Source of the DNA: DALYLB01 sp964468345
Lineage (GTDB): Bacteria > Acidobacteriota > Blastocatellia > RBC074
NCBI GenBank assembly: GCA_964468345.1
Contig: CAYXVZ010000032.1
Span: 3,621 to 67,620, forward strand
Direction of reading: 5' to 3'
DNA: 64,000 nt
Of the stretch, positions 35,401-43,729 are shown piece by piece. Numbering within the stretch: position 1 is the first letter of the stretch; each line of letters starts with the position of its first letter. Both the position numbers and the translations under genes were made by a program. Under the pieces are notes generated by a model. It did not search any database, had not been told where the DNA came from, and saw only the letters and a program-made list of their open reading frames with translations.

Positions 35401-38400
35401 CGACACCGGCAGCCGATTGATCTGCGGCGCGGCCGTCGCGAGATCCATACTGCGGCGGGCGCCGATGCTTGCGTCCGTGACCAAGCGCGAACGATCTTTT
35501 GCCTGTGCGGCCCAGCGCGCGTTGATGTTCAAATGATTGAAAGCGACCTGATCCTTGAGCGTGGGCCTGGGCAATGGGACTTCAAACAGGTTGTCGTCCA
35601 GCTTGCTCGCCAGCGATCCCGTAGCCGTCACCTGCGTGCGGTTGCCATAGCGGTCGTAGCGATATTCCTGCGCCCAGCCCTGGCCGTTGCGCGTGCCGGC
35701 GGCTTTTTTCAAGCGGCCGAGCGCGTCGTATTCAAAAGATCGATTGCGATTGCCGTTATTGCCGGGCGTCTGATCGAGAATCTGCGTCAACTGCCCGGTC
35801 TTCGTCGTGCTGCCCGCGCGCGTGTAGCCGTAGCTCAAGTCGAGGTGAGTCGTTGCCCCGAGCGTGATCTGCTGGCGATTGAGCAGGCCGTTCTGTTCGT
35901 CGTAGTTGTAGCTCTCGATCGTGCCGTTGCCGAGTTGAAGCGAGGTCGTCTGACTCGATGCGTTGTAGTTGATTTGGGAAGCGAGATAGTTGTTGTCGAG
36001 CTTGAGCGCGTTCAAGCGGCTGGCGACATCGTATTCGGGAACGACTTCCTGGCGCAGCCCCGTGTTGCGATAGCGATGCGGATAGATGATCTTGCTGACG
36101 CGGTCGAGCGTGTCATAGAGATAGTTCGTGACCAGTTCATTGCCCGTGCGGCCGGTGAAAGAGCGCGTCTTTTGATACATCCGCCCTTCGGAATCATAAG
36201 CGAATTCCTCAAAGCCCATCCCGTCCGTGACCTTTCGCAGACGCATCAGGTCGCCGGTTGTCATGTATTCATACATCACGCCGGCCGTGGCGGCGATATT
36301 TGCGCCGGCGGGAATGGCATAGCTGACGGAACGCAGCCTGCCCAGCGGATCATTGTTGTAATTGAAGGTCGTCTGGACGCCGCGCGCGTCGAGCGAGGAA
36401 ACGAGATTCGAGCGTGTGTCGTAGGCGAATGTATCGCTCCATGCCCCGCCGTTGTTGAGGCCCGCATAGCTGCCATTATCCCGGATCGTCGCATCGCGTT
36501 CGGCCAGTTTCTGATGCGTCAGGCGCGAAAGCGAATCGTACCGGAAGCGCCGTTGCTGCGCGCCCTGCGCGACCTGCGTCAGGTTGCCGAGAATGTCGTA
36601 TTGGTATTCGGTGCGATAACCGCCGCTCGCCACCGAACCCGCGCTCGTGTCGTCAGGCTCCACAACCTCGACCAGACGGTCGAGTTCATCGAACCGCGCC
36701 CATCGCTCGCGCCCCCACGGATCGCGGGCGCGCATCGTCTGCCCCGCGCCGCCGGTGGCCGCGGCGGGACGCGCGGCCTCGTTATAGAAGCGTTCGCTCA
36801 CGCTGCCATCGGGCGCAGTGACGCGTTTGACCCGATCGAGTTCGTCGTAGGTATAGCTGTACCACTGCTGCGCCGCCGTTCCGGTGAACGGCCTCGATTG
36901 ACGCGCAGTGCGGCCGACTTCGTCATACACCGTATCGACGCGGTCCACGGAATAGCCGATGCCGTAGGCGACCTCGGCGCGCAATCGCCCGTATCCATCG
37001 GGGTATTTGTCGCTGCGCACGGCGAAGCCGAAGCCCGATTGCCCCGCCGGATAAAGAAAGTCATACAGAATGACATTCGTGTCGTCATAGATGTGATATG
37101 CATACGCGCCCGTCGCGCCGTATTCATACTCCGGCCGCAGGCTCAGCGCGTTATAGACCGTGTTCGAGCGGCGATCGTTCGCGTCATAGCTTTCGAGCTG
37201 CAATCCCGTGGCGAGATCGACGACGATGCGCGTGCGGACCTGCTGCGCGGCATCGGTGGCGGATCCGCGCACAACGCTCTCGGGCCACGCGTATTGCGTG
37301 CCCACGCTGTATTGAAAAGCGGTCTGTTCGCAGCACGAGGTCGAGACGCGAATGACGTTGCCGCAATCATCATAGCCGCGCGTTTCGACGATGGCCGTGC
37401 TTTCATTCTGTCCGGCTGCGTCGGCATATCGCTTGACCATTGTCACGTTGCCGCGCTGATTGGGAGCCGCAACATGCTGGGCCGCGCCCGGCGTCGCCTG
37501 TAACTGCGAAGCCGGCTGCTGGTCGTAGAAATATCGCGTGCTGGAGGCGGGCGTGAAATCGTCTGCGCCGTATACATCGGTCGAAGTCGCGAGATTGAAA
37601 ATATGCGGTCCGGACCAATCGGCTCCGCCATAGAACAAATCGCCGGGATGCCACCACAGCAATCCTCGATTAAGCCAGTTGCCGCGATATTCCATCCCGT
37701 TCTGATATTGCGTGCGGACCCGCTGGAGCTGCGTCGCGCCGTCGTATTTGAATGAAATCGTATTCTCGACCTGATTGCCGAAACTGCCGTAACTATAGGT
37801 CGTGATCATTGCTTGGCCGCGTTCGTCCGTGACCTCGGTGCGCGACGGACGCGGCGATTTGCAATGCAGCGGCCCTGTCGCGGATTGCGTGGTGTCGGTT
37901 TCATCGACGCGTTCCCAGGTGACGCGCGAGCCGTGAAGCACGACGGCGCGGGTTTCGTCTTTATAGGTGCGGTCTTCGAACAGCAACCCGTAATAAGGCG
38001 AGTTCTGATCGTTGTTCGTGATCTGCTCGATGACGACGCCGTTCGGCTTTGTAATGAGAGTCTGAATCGTTCCGCCGAGATTGTTGACCTGATATTTCGT
38101 CGTCGGAATCGTGGCCGTCTGCCGTCCGTACCAGTCCTCGGTCATGCGCGTGTAAGTCGGCACATCCGTGAGCGCGCCGAGAATATCGCTATAACCGGGC
38201 AGGGTCAGATTGCGATAGACCATCTCGCGGGAGGAAAAACCGGCCGTGATTTCGCCCTGGCCCGTCGGCCCGAATTCGGCGGGCGCGGGGCCGTTGAAAC
38301 TCATACCGCGCCGTTCGCTCAGCTTGCGAATCATTCCGTATTTCGAGTACGAATCCGCATCGCCGAACCAATATCCGGTATTGGTCGCGGGGTAATAAAT

Positions 38401-39963
38401 GGCGCGAATGGTCGGGATGACCGCGCTGCGAACGCGAGTCGTCACGCCCGCAAAGCCATAATTCGGCCCGGCCTCGGAAAGATTGCGCGAATCATAAGTC
38501 AATCGAACGACGGTCCGCCGGCCGAAACCGCCCAGCGCGGGCGCGGTCACGGCCGTCAGCAGATTGTTTTCATCATAGTGAAAGCGGACCAGGCGGCCGA
38601 GCGTGTCGGTGATCGTCTCGATCTCGGGTCCCTGCTCAAGCTCGCGCGGCTGGCCGTTGACGATGACCGTGGACCTTCGATACGTGATGCTGATGAAATT
38701 GCCGTTCGCGTCGCGAATCTGTTTGGGATAGATGGCCCCAGTCTTGCCATTGCCATTGCTGGTGAACACGGGCGCTCCGTACTCGATGCGGGTGCCATTC
38801 GGCAACATGGCCCAGGCTTTGAGGATGTATCCGCCGTTGAACTGCGTCTTGTAGCCTTCGGCATAATAATGAATGAAGCTGCCGTCGGTGGTGTATCCCT
38901 CGAAAGATTGCAGCGATCCGGCCAGCCCGCCAAAATTTCCATACGGAATGCCCGCGAAGCTGTGCCGCGTGCCGTCGCCATCGATCATCATATAGGTATT
39001 GCCGGCGACGACGATTTTGCCGAAGCCCATCGACCAGCCCGGAATCCAATCGCGATCGATATCGAAATACATTTCAGCCCCGGCCTTATGCCAGAGGCGC
39101 GAGTTGTAATTGAGCGCGAGCGCCAGATCGAGGCCGCGGCCGTCAAGGCCCAGCATCGGCGCGCTGAACTGAAAGTTGCCCGAGCCCGCGCCATCGTCGG
39201 CCGCGTGGCCGGGGACATCGCCGCGCTCCGTACCCGGATCATCGAGGGTCGTGTAGTTATTCTGATTCCATGTATAGGTATAGGGGTCATCTTCCGGCGC
39301 GGTGCCGGGCCGCGGTTTATCAGAGGAAGTAACCTGCGGCAGGGGAGTTCCGCGGACCGGCTGGATTCGCGGCATGCCGGTGACGGTGATTTTCACGGCG
39401 CTCTTGATGCCCGCCACCTGCGCCGTCAGGCTATAGGTGCCCGGGCGGCCCGAAATAAAGCCGCCGGTTTGCGAGACGGGAACGACGGCTTTATTGACTT
39501 CGTCAAACGCTTCCCAGGTGAAATTCAATCCGCTGATCGGCAGGTCTTTGCTGTCATACGCCACGGCATTGAAAACCGCCGGCTGCGCCGTCTCGATCGT
39601 CAGATCGCCCGGAAAGATGCGCACCCGGGCCACGCGGCGCTCGCGGGCTTCTTTGGTTTCGGGCGTAACGGGACCGGGGCGCACATTGGGCGGCGCGCCC
39701 TTGCCATCCCATCCTGCCTGCGCCATCGCGGACGCAACCGGCAACACGCGCAACCATCCCGCCGCATACAGACGGATCTTCAATTCCTGCTCCCAGCCGG
39801 CGGCTGCTTCCACCATCGCCTGTCCCACCAGAGGCGATGCCAGCACGCTATTCGCAAGCATGCTGAACGTTATTGCCAGCACAACCGCTTTGCGCAGGAA
39901 ACGCGCGGCAACGCAGGCTCGCACCTTGTTATGAGAAACGATTTGTAACGCTTTCGACGCCAT
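32452..39963 (-). CDS. Giant RHS-repeat protein with inserted PKD and NBR1-Ig domains and a toxin-like C-terminus
   Basis: The start is placed at ATG 39963 (AAAGGGG ribosome-binding site), giving 2503 residues. A signal-like hydrophobic segment lies near residues 25-45. YD/RHS repeats run through most of the protein (for example YDAAGNETRAQ, YDELDRVKRVTAPDGS). At about 1521-1781 three tandem PKD domains interrupt the repeats (SYLWDFGDGTQGSG, SYSWNFGDGTSGSG, AYAWTFGDGTTGTG). An NBR1-like Ig domain follows at about 1891-2002. The RHS core-associated motif (FTQVDPIGM, then NLYAYCGNDPVNRIDPDG) is at about 2190-2240. Past a hydrophobic and glycine-rich linker, the last 130 residues are a variable, basic, AT-rich domain, as in polymorphic toxins. 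Activity of that tail is not identified. Confidence 0.92.
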   Translation of the reverse strand: MASKALQIVSHNKVRACVAARFLRKAVVLAITFSMLANSVLASPLVGQAMVEAAAGWEQELKIRLYAAGWLRVLPVASAMAQAGWDGKGAPPNVRPGPVTPETKEARERRVARVRIFPGDLTIETAQPAVFNAVAYDSKDLPISGLNFTWEAFDEVNKAVVPVSQTGGFISGRPGTYSLTAQVAGIKSAVKITVTGMPRIQPVRGTPLPQVTSSDKPRPGTAPEDDPYTYTWNQNNYTTLDDPGTERGDVPGHAADDGAGSGNFQFSAPMLGLDGRGLDLALALNYNSRLWHKAGAEMYFDIDRDWIPGWSMGFGKIVVAGNTYMMIDGDGTRHSFAGIPYGNFGGLAGSLQSFEGYTTDGSFIHYYAEGYKTQFNGGYILKAWAMLPNGTRIEYGAPVFTSNGNGKTGAIYPKQIRDANGNFISITYRRSTVIVNGQPRELEQGPEIETITDTLGRLVRFHYDENNLLTAVTAPALGGFGRRTVVRLTYDSRNLSEAGPNYGFAGVTTRVRSAVIPTIRAIYYPATNTGYWFGDADSYSKYGMIRKLSERRGMSFNGPAPAEFGPTGQGEITAGFSSREMVYRNLTLPGYSDILGALTDVPTYTRMTEDWYGRQTATIPTTKYQVNNLGGTIQTLITKPNGVVIEQITNNDQNSPYYGLLFEDRTYKDETRAVVLHGSRVTWERVDETDTTQSATGPLHCKSPRPSRTEVTDERGQAMITTYSYGSFGNQVENTISFKYDGATQLQRVRTQYQNGMEYRGNWLNRGLLWWHPGDLFYGGADWSGPHIFNLATSTDVYGADDFTPASSTRYFYDQQPASQLQATPGAAQHVAAPNQRGNVTMVKRYADAAGQNESTAIVETRGYDDCGNVIRVSTSCCEQTAFQYSVGTQYAWPESVVRGSATDAAQQVRTRIVVDLATGLQLESYDANDRRSNTVYNALSLRPEYEYGATGAYAYHIYDDTNVILYDFLYPAGQSGFGFAVRSDKYPDGYGRLRAEVAYGIGYSVDRVDTVYDEVGRTARQSRPFTGTAAQQWYSYTYDELDRVKRVTAPDGSVSERFYNEAARPAAATGGAGQTMRARDPWGRERWARFDELDRLVEVVEPDDTSAGSVASGGYRTEYQYDILGNLTQVAQGAQQRRFRYDSLSRLTHQKLAERDATIRDNGSYAGLNNGGAWSDTFAYDTRSNLVSSLDARGVQTTFNYNNDPLGRLRSVSYAIPAGANIAATAGVMYEYMTTGDLMRLRKVTDGMGFEEFAYDSEGRMYQKTRSFTGRTGNELVTNYLYDTLDRVSKIIYPHRYRNTGLRQEVVPEYDVASRLNALKLDNNYLASQINYNASSQTTSLQLGNGTIESYNYDEQNGLLNRQQITLGATTHLDLSYGYTRAGSTTKTGQLTQILDQTPGNNGNRNRSFEYDALGRLKKAAGTRNGQGWAQEYRYDRYGNRTQVTATGSLASKLDDNLFEVPLPRPTLKDQVAFNHLNINARWAAQAKDRSRLVTDASIGARRSMDLATAAPQINRLPVSDPGGPYAGNVGQPISFNGSRSYDPDGSIVSYLWDFGDGTQGSGAYLSHTYAAPGTYTVSLRVRDNRNASRTATTTATIGGGGGNQSPIANAGGPYGGSVGTSISFNGTGSADPDGTITSYSWNFGDGTSGSGPTPTKAYGTAGAYTVTLTVTDNAGATGSATATATITAATGNQPPVARPGGPYSGTAGTSIRFDGSASSDPNGTITAYAWTFGDGTTGTGATPSKVYSAAGSYTVTLTVTDNQGATNSASTTAVIGSAGITPNYEGFLDIADCTLLTGWAADRNRLNISINVDVYDGATLLAANVAANQSRPDVGAYLGDNGLHGYTFSIPSTLRDGQPHSLSVKFAGTQQSLIGSPKTLTCAPPQTTNNAGFVAQSVPATMTAGQQYTVSVTMSNSGTSTWSASGNFKLGSQNPQDTNAWGLNRVAIPGSLAAPGVNVPFSFTITAPATPGTYNFQWQMVQEGVGWFGAKSTNVAVTVTGAAPPPPTGPLTDGAPSLSYTPTNNRITSYTYDAAGNETRAQSENGVWQTYLYDAANRLVRVNSDGGAQLAQYYYGADNRRQRSDEGGTTWYAWDDGNVIGEFGDSGTQLTWQLSRIYLGNRLLAEVKPAGLEYHHPDRLGTRLVTDGTGQKITEQATLPYGTALASESSGIPTRRRFTSYDRGNATRLDYAINRHYSSWQGRFTQVDPIGMGASHLEDPQSLNLYAYCGNDPVNRIDPDGLFFKRLFGAIKKFFSNTIVKIAAVVALTVISLGLLGPLTASSVVGTINLGGGAVATAVGATHLTVLGWAAVGLAALSGVSIPSTITNWGFSTPPINPDTVEQNWQGKGGGSRGTGGGRGSGSGGGGRGRNPGPYRSRIVTWARILREALSPARPRVIRFPEARIFFRGLVQNRPLRELTDAEIYNAFRQTGYTPTSHFIMRLRSVRTQANGITTLNDFAKHFNLGEASLGNYGRISISYGRLETIVEVTATQRVLVTITP

Positions 39964-40405
39964 GAAATACCCCTTTGACTGAAGCAGATGGATTGAAAAA
40001 CGAAGGGAAAGCCGGCATCCGGCAGCCAGCACGCACACCATTCCCGGCACAGGACACGGCCCATATTTGGCCGGCCCGTGAAACGGTTCTTGTTGTGTTC
40101 AGATCCTGGCTTTCCCTGGCGAAAAGGACTATAGCGGCGTCACGATGGCTTGCCTAGATGGCCATTTCGCCGATTGGCATGTTGGTGGCGAGAAGAGCGG
40201 GCGGGAGACGGAAGGATGGAGAGTGGGAGGGAGGGACGGACGGAGGGACGGAGAGATAAGTCCAAGATAAAATCATTTGTCATTTGTCATTTGTCATTTG
40301 TCATTGCCCGATCAACTTTCAAACAATGACAAATGACAAATGACAAATGACAAATGCCGCAAAATTATTGGCCTAGTTTTTATCCCACCGTCCCTCCCTC
40401 TCTCT
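39964..40405. other. Intergenic region with nested repeats upstream of the RHS gene
   Basis: No gene is supported. The first 200 bases should contain the RHS promoter (- strand). From 40209 to 40405 there is a nested pair of repeats: purine-rich GGGAGGGACGGACGGAGGGA arms with complementary CCGTCCCTCCCTCTCTC (40386-40405) enclose the TGACAAA element at 40271-40357. Confidence 0.6.
40271..40357. repeat. Inverted repeat, TGACAAA-period family, copy 2
   Basis: Four tandem CATTTGT units on the left (40271-40306) face four tandem TGACAAA units on the right (40324-40357). The loop is CCCGATCAACTTTCAAA. The units repeat every 7 bp. Confidence 0.93.
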
Positions 40406-41104
40406 TCAGCCCACGACCCGCTCGGCATATCGTTTGAGCGCATAGATCAGCGTGATGATGGAGATGCCGATCCAGAGGGCGGCCCAGACGATGGCGGGGA
40501 TCATGGTCATGCGTTGCATATTGACGGCATCGCTGTGCAGGTCGGTGCTGGCGGAAATCAGGAAGAGGGTTCGCAGGTCAAAGAGGGCATTCAGGCAGCA
40601 TTGAATGGCAAGAAAGCTGAGGCCGAAATGCGCCCAGCGGGGCCCGAGGCCGATGGCGGCCCAGACGAGGCCGATGGTGAGAAAAATGCCGGTGACCCAA
40701 CTGAACGGGTCGCCCGCGAGCAGCGCCGTCAGCACCAGAATCAATGCCGCCGTCACGCTCAAGGCGGCCTTGGCGCTGCGGCCGCGGCCCGAGACGATGA
40801 GCAGCAATCCGCCGAAAGCGGTCGTCGTCAGATAGCCCGCGCTGGCAATCAATGGGGAAAAACCGCCGCGCGTAAGAGTGACGCCGCTGCCGTCCGCGGA
40901 AATCGACAGCCGGTCGACCGATCCCATGGTCAATAGCGCCGCGATGGCGTGCCCGCCTTCATGAATGAAGGTGACGAACAATCGGATCGGATACACGATG
41001 ATCCAGCCAGGCGGAGGAAGATAGGAAATCAGAATGGTCAGCGCGGTCGCGCCGATCAGAAATTTGATGGAATCCCGCTCTACGATCTGCGTCTTTTTGG
41101 CCAT
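40406..41104 (-). CDS. M50B-like membrane metallopeptidase
   Basis: This 232-residue polytopic protein has a zinc-binding HEGGH at residues 48-52 (IHEGGHAIAALLTMG), just after the second hydrophobic segment. A DLHSDAVNM segment follows near the C-terminus that could supply another ligand. The pattern fits the Peptidase_M50B-like family of short intramembrane metalloproteases, which lack PDZ domains. The substrate is unknown. The gene is transcribed alone, divergent from the lipid operon. Confidence 0.8.
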   Translation of the reverse strand: MAKKTQIVERDSIKFLIGATALTILISYLPPPGWIIVYPIRLFVTFIHEGGHAIAALLTMGSVDRLSISADGSGVTLTRGGFSPLIASAGYLTTTAFGGLLLIVSGRGRSAKAALSVTAALILVLTALLAGDPFSWVTGIFLTIGLVWAAIGLGPRWAHFGLSFLAIQCCLNALFDLRTLFLISASTDLHSDAVNMQRMTMIPAIVWAALWIGISIITLIYALKRYAERVVG

Positions 41105-41336
41105 AAAAGAACTCTCTCAGGAACCGGGGCAAAATCACATACGGTGCGAGCACGAAAAAGTTTTCATTTGTCCGAAATATCCTGCATCTGTCGGCATCCG
41201 GGAAACTCGCATAAATGACTATGTTCGTCGGGAACGTAGCCCAAGTGCAATAGAGACGCGAAATAAATCTGCCTCTTCCATCTGGCACGCCTTTTGTATT
41301 TTCAAGGAGCGGACGATTCGAAGGAGGTTTGAAAAT

Positions 41337-41936
41337 ATGTCGCCGAATCAGATTACGCTGCTCCGTTTGCTGTTGGCTTTTTTGTGCATTGCGCTGTTTC
41401 ACGCGGGCGCGATTGCGGGCGTGGCGGCCCTGGTTCTGCTTTTCGTCGTGATTGCGCTGGACGGCGTGGACGGCTATGTCGCACGGCGGCAGGGATCGAC
41501 GACAGAAGTCGGCGCGGCTTTCGATATTGCGGCGGACCGGATTGTCGAGAGCGTTTTCTGGATTTTTTTCGCCGCCGAAGGGCTGATCTCCTTCTGGATT
41601 CCGATCATCGTCATCGCACGCGGCGGGTTGACGGATTTCCTTCGCTCAATTGCATTCGCAAAAGGCCAGACAGCCTTTGGGGAAAAGACCATGATGCAAA
41701 GCCGCTGGGGCCGGCTGCTGGTCGGGTCGCGCGCCAGCCGCGCGGCTTATGGCATCGTCAAATGCGCGGCCTTTCTGTCGCTCGGGGGCTGGCTGTTGCT
41801 GCGGCAGGCGCAGATCGATTTATCGGCCGTGCGATTCGGCGCCATCGGCCTTGCGGTCGTGACGGTCGTGTTCTGCCTGGTGCGCGGGGTGCCGGTGATG
41901 GTTGAGGGCATGCGGTTTTTCAGCGTTAAGGTTTAG
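41337..41936 (+). CDS. CDP-alcohol phosphatidyltransferase
   Basis: The start is placed at ATG 41337 with a strong AAGGAGG site; the longer open frame upstream has no support. The 199-residue integral membrane enzyme carries the full family signature D45-G46-x2-A49-R50-x8-G59-x3-D63-x3-D67 (DGYVARRQGSTTEVGAAFD). Such enzymes swap CMP of a CDP-diacylglycerol or CDP-alcohol for a second alcohol, making phospholipids such as phosphatidylglycerophosphate or inositol phosphates. It is followed by a HAD phosphatase and a PAP2 protein, a logical set for making and dephosphorylating a phospholipid headgroup. Which lipid is made is not clear. Confidence 0.9.
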   Translation: MSPNQITLLRLLLAFLCIALFHAGAIAGVAALVLLFVVIALDGVDGYVARRQGSTTEVGAAFDIAADRIVESVFWIFFAAEGLISFWIPIIVIARGGLTDFLRSIAFAKGQTAFGEKTMMQSRWGRLLVGSRASRAAYGIVKCAAFLSLGGWLLLRQAQIDLSAVRFGAIGLAVVTVVFCLVRGVPVMVEGMRFFSVKV

Positions 41937-41938
41937 AT

Positions 41939-41987
41939 TGGACCTATAAGACCTATAAGACTTATAGGACCTATAGGACTTATAAAT
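41939..41987. repeat. CCTATAAG/CTTATAGG 9-bp repeat, copy 2
   Basis: The units TTGGACCTATAAGACCTATAAG, split as 9-bp words, face complementary TTATAGGACCTATAGG words. It sits directly between the CDP-alcohol transferase stop and the HAD start, inside a presumed operon. Related to 21320-21377. Confidence 0.8.
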
Positions 41988-41991
41988 AACC

Positions 41992-42678
41992 ATGACCAAC
42001 CAACGAAATATTGCCGCCATTTTCGATGTCGACGGCACTCTGATCGCCGGCACCTCGATGGAAGAAATCTTTCTGCGCTTTTTATGGCGGCGAAACGAAA
42101 TCGGAATCCGGGGCATTCTCGGCGCGATCGGCGGCGCAGTCGCCGCAATCGCCGCGGGGCAATCGCCGATCATTGCCAATAAAGGATATTTGCGCGGCAA
42201 GGATTGTGTGACGATCCGGCAGCTTGCGCGGGAATGCTTTGAAAGCGATATCGCTCATCGCGTATCGCCGCGCGCCATCGATCGATTGCGCTGGCATCAG
42301 GACGCGGGGCATTTCGTGTTGTTGCTCTCGGGCGCGCTCGATGTGTTGCTGGAACCGCTGGCGGAATCGCTCGGCGTCAGCGCGCGCATCGGCGTGCAAC
42401 TCGAAACCTGCGAGCGGCGATTTTCGGGCCGCATCGACGGCATTCATCCCTATGGCATGCGAAAAGCCGATTGTCTGTCGGCCGTTGCGCGGGCGACGGC
42501 CTTCGACCTCAAGAAATCTTTTGCCTATGCCAATCACTATACCGATCGATTTTTGCTGGCGATGGTCGGGAACCCCGTCGCGATCAATGCCGATCCACGG
42601 TTGCAGCGTTTTGCCGCCGATCGCGGTTGGATGATCGAACAATTTGCCTCCCAACGAAAAAAGGAAGTCTATGGTTGA
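41992..42678 (+). CDS. HAD-IB family phosphatase (SerB/PgpC-like)
   Basis: The 228-residue protein has the HAD motif I FDVDGTL (nucleophile D12, acid D14), motif II LLSGA, a motif III lysine near MRKADCL, and motif IV YANHYTD, in the order seen in HAD-IB enzymes such as PgpC or SerB. Placement after a CDP-alcohol transferase favours a role in removing phosphate from a newly made phospholipid, for example phosphatidylglycerophosphate. A phosphoserine phosphatase-like function is the alternative. Its 3' end overlaps the start of the PAP2 gene by 8 bp. Confidence 0.85.
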   Translation: MTNQRNIAAIFDVDGTLIAGTSMEEIFLRFLWRRNEIGIRGILGAIGGAVAAIAAGQSPIIANKGYLRGKDCVTIRQLARECFESDIAHRVSPRAIDRLRWHQDAGHFVLLLSGALDVLLEPLAESLGVSARIGVQLETCERRFSGRIDGIHPYGMRKADCLSAVARATAFDLKKSFAYANHYTDRFLLAMVGNPVAINADPRLQRFAADRGWMIEQFASQRKKEVYG

Positions 42679-43579
42679 GTCTGCGATGCTGACGATGACG
42701 GATCGATTGACGCTGGGCTATCTTGCCTTTGCAAGCGTGTTGATTGTCGCCTGCCATCAAAACGTGCCGCGATGGCCCGTGCTGTTGCCGATTCATTTGC
42801 TGTTGGTCGCGCTGATTGCCGGACTCGCGCTGGCGCGGCGTCGCGCGATCCCCATCCTTTCCGAGATCTCGCACTGGTACCCCGCGCTCTTGTTTCTTTT
42901 CTTTTTCGAGGAAATCGGCCTGATCGTTCACGCGATTCATCCAGGCTGGTTCGACGAGTACCTGATCCGCGCGGATTATGCGCTGTTCGGGGCGCATCCC
43001 ACGTTATGGATTGAACAGTATGCGGGCTATTGGCTGACGGAATACATGCAACTGGTTTATACCAGCTATTTCCTGCTCACGATCGGCCTGGGAGCCCTGC
43101 TCTGGTTTCGCGGGCAACGCAAAGAATTCTCGATCTTCATGACCTCGACCTGCGCGGCCTATTATCTTTGCTATGTCATTTTCGTTTTGTTCCCGATTGA
43201 AAGCCCGCATCACACGATGGCGCATCTGCAACAGGTGGAACTGACCGGCGGCCCATTCACGGCCTTTATCAATCTGATCGAAAAGCATGGACGCGTGCAC
43301 GGCGGCGCGTTTCCGAGTGCGCACGTCGCGGGCTCCGTCGTGGTGATGATCTCTGCATGGCGATTTGCGCCGCGGGCAGGCATCGTGCTGACGCCGATTG
43401 TGCTCAGCATCTGCGTGGCGACGGTTTATGGCCGGTATCATTATGCGATGGATGTGTTCGCGGGCGCGCTAATGGCAGTGATTGGCTGCTGGATTGGAAC
43501 TGTTTGCAGTACCGGCTTGCGGCCGAAAGCGGATCGCTATCTTGTCAGTCAAAGCCTTAGCGACCAAACTTCCGGGTGA
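42671..43579 (+). CDS. PAP2-superfamily membrane phosphatase/phosphotransferase
   Basis: The start is placed at ATG 42671 (AAGGAAG site), overlapping the HAD gene. The 302-residue protein has about six hydrophobic helices. The C-terminal catalytic motifs are GGAFPSAHVAGS (H218) and GRYHYAMDVFAG (H257 with D261), the C2/C3 motifs of the PAP2 phosphatidate phosphatase/inositolphosphotransferase superfamily. The extended N-terminal helices and FPSAH form resemble the PAP2_3/Aur1-like branch, which can transfer phospho-headgroups between lipids. It probably acts with the two preceding genes on membrane lipids. Confidence 0.85.
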   Translation: MVESAMLTMTDRLTLGYLAFASVLIVACHQNVPRWPVLLPIHLLLVALIAGLALARRRAIPILSEISHWYPALLFLFFFEEIGLIVHAIHPGWFDEYLIRADYALFGAHPTLWIEQYAGYWLTEYMQLVYTSYFLLTIGLGALLWFRGQRKEFSIFMTSTCAAYYLCYVIFVLFPIESPHHTMAHLQQVELTGGPFTAFINLIEKHGRVHGGAFPSAHVAGSVVVMISAWRFAPRAGIVLTPIVLSICVATVYGRYHYAMDVFAGALMAVIGCWIGTVCSTGLRPKADRYLVSQSLSDQTSG

Positions 43580-43610
43580 AAGTCGGTACTATAGATTTCA
43601 AGAAAATGAA

Positions 43611-43699
43611 ACCACGAAGAAACGAAGAGCACGAAGATAAGAATAGGAGGATTTATTGGGCCTTTCCCTTTTCCTTCGTGCTCTTCGTTTCTTCGTGGT
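43611..43699. repeat. Inverted repeat, CGAAGAAACGAAGAGCACG family, copy 4
   Basis: ACCACGAAGAAACGAAGAGC on the left (from 43611) and TTCGTGCTCTTCGTTTCTTC on the right (to 43699) are exactly complementary for 25 bases. The loop is about 40 bp. It lies between convergent genes. Confidence 0.93.
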
Positions 43700-43729
43700 G
43701 AATTTCTTTTTCTTAAGGACTATACAAAC

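Noticed and set aside
33049..37503. 1484-codon open frame on the + strand opposite the RHS gene
   Set aside because: It has no recognisable domain and an Arg/Ala/Ile/Gly-biased composition typical of the complement of a high-GC gene. The RHS frame on the other strand is certain.
37813..39948. 711-codon open frame on the + strand opposite the N-terminal part of the RHS gene
   Set aside because: Same reasoning: long antisense frames are expected where the coding strand is GC-rich, and no domain or ribosome-binding site supports it.
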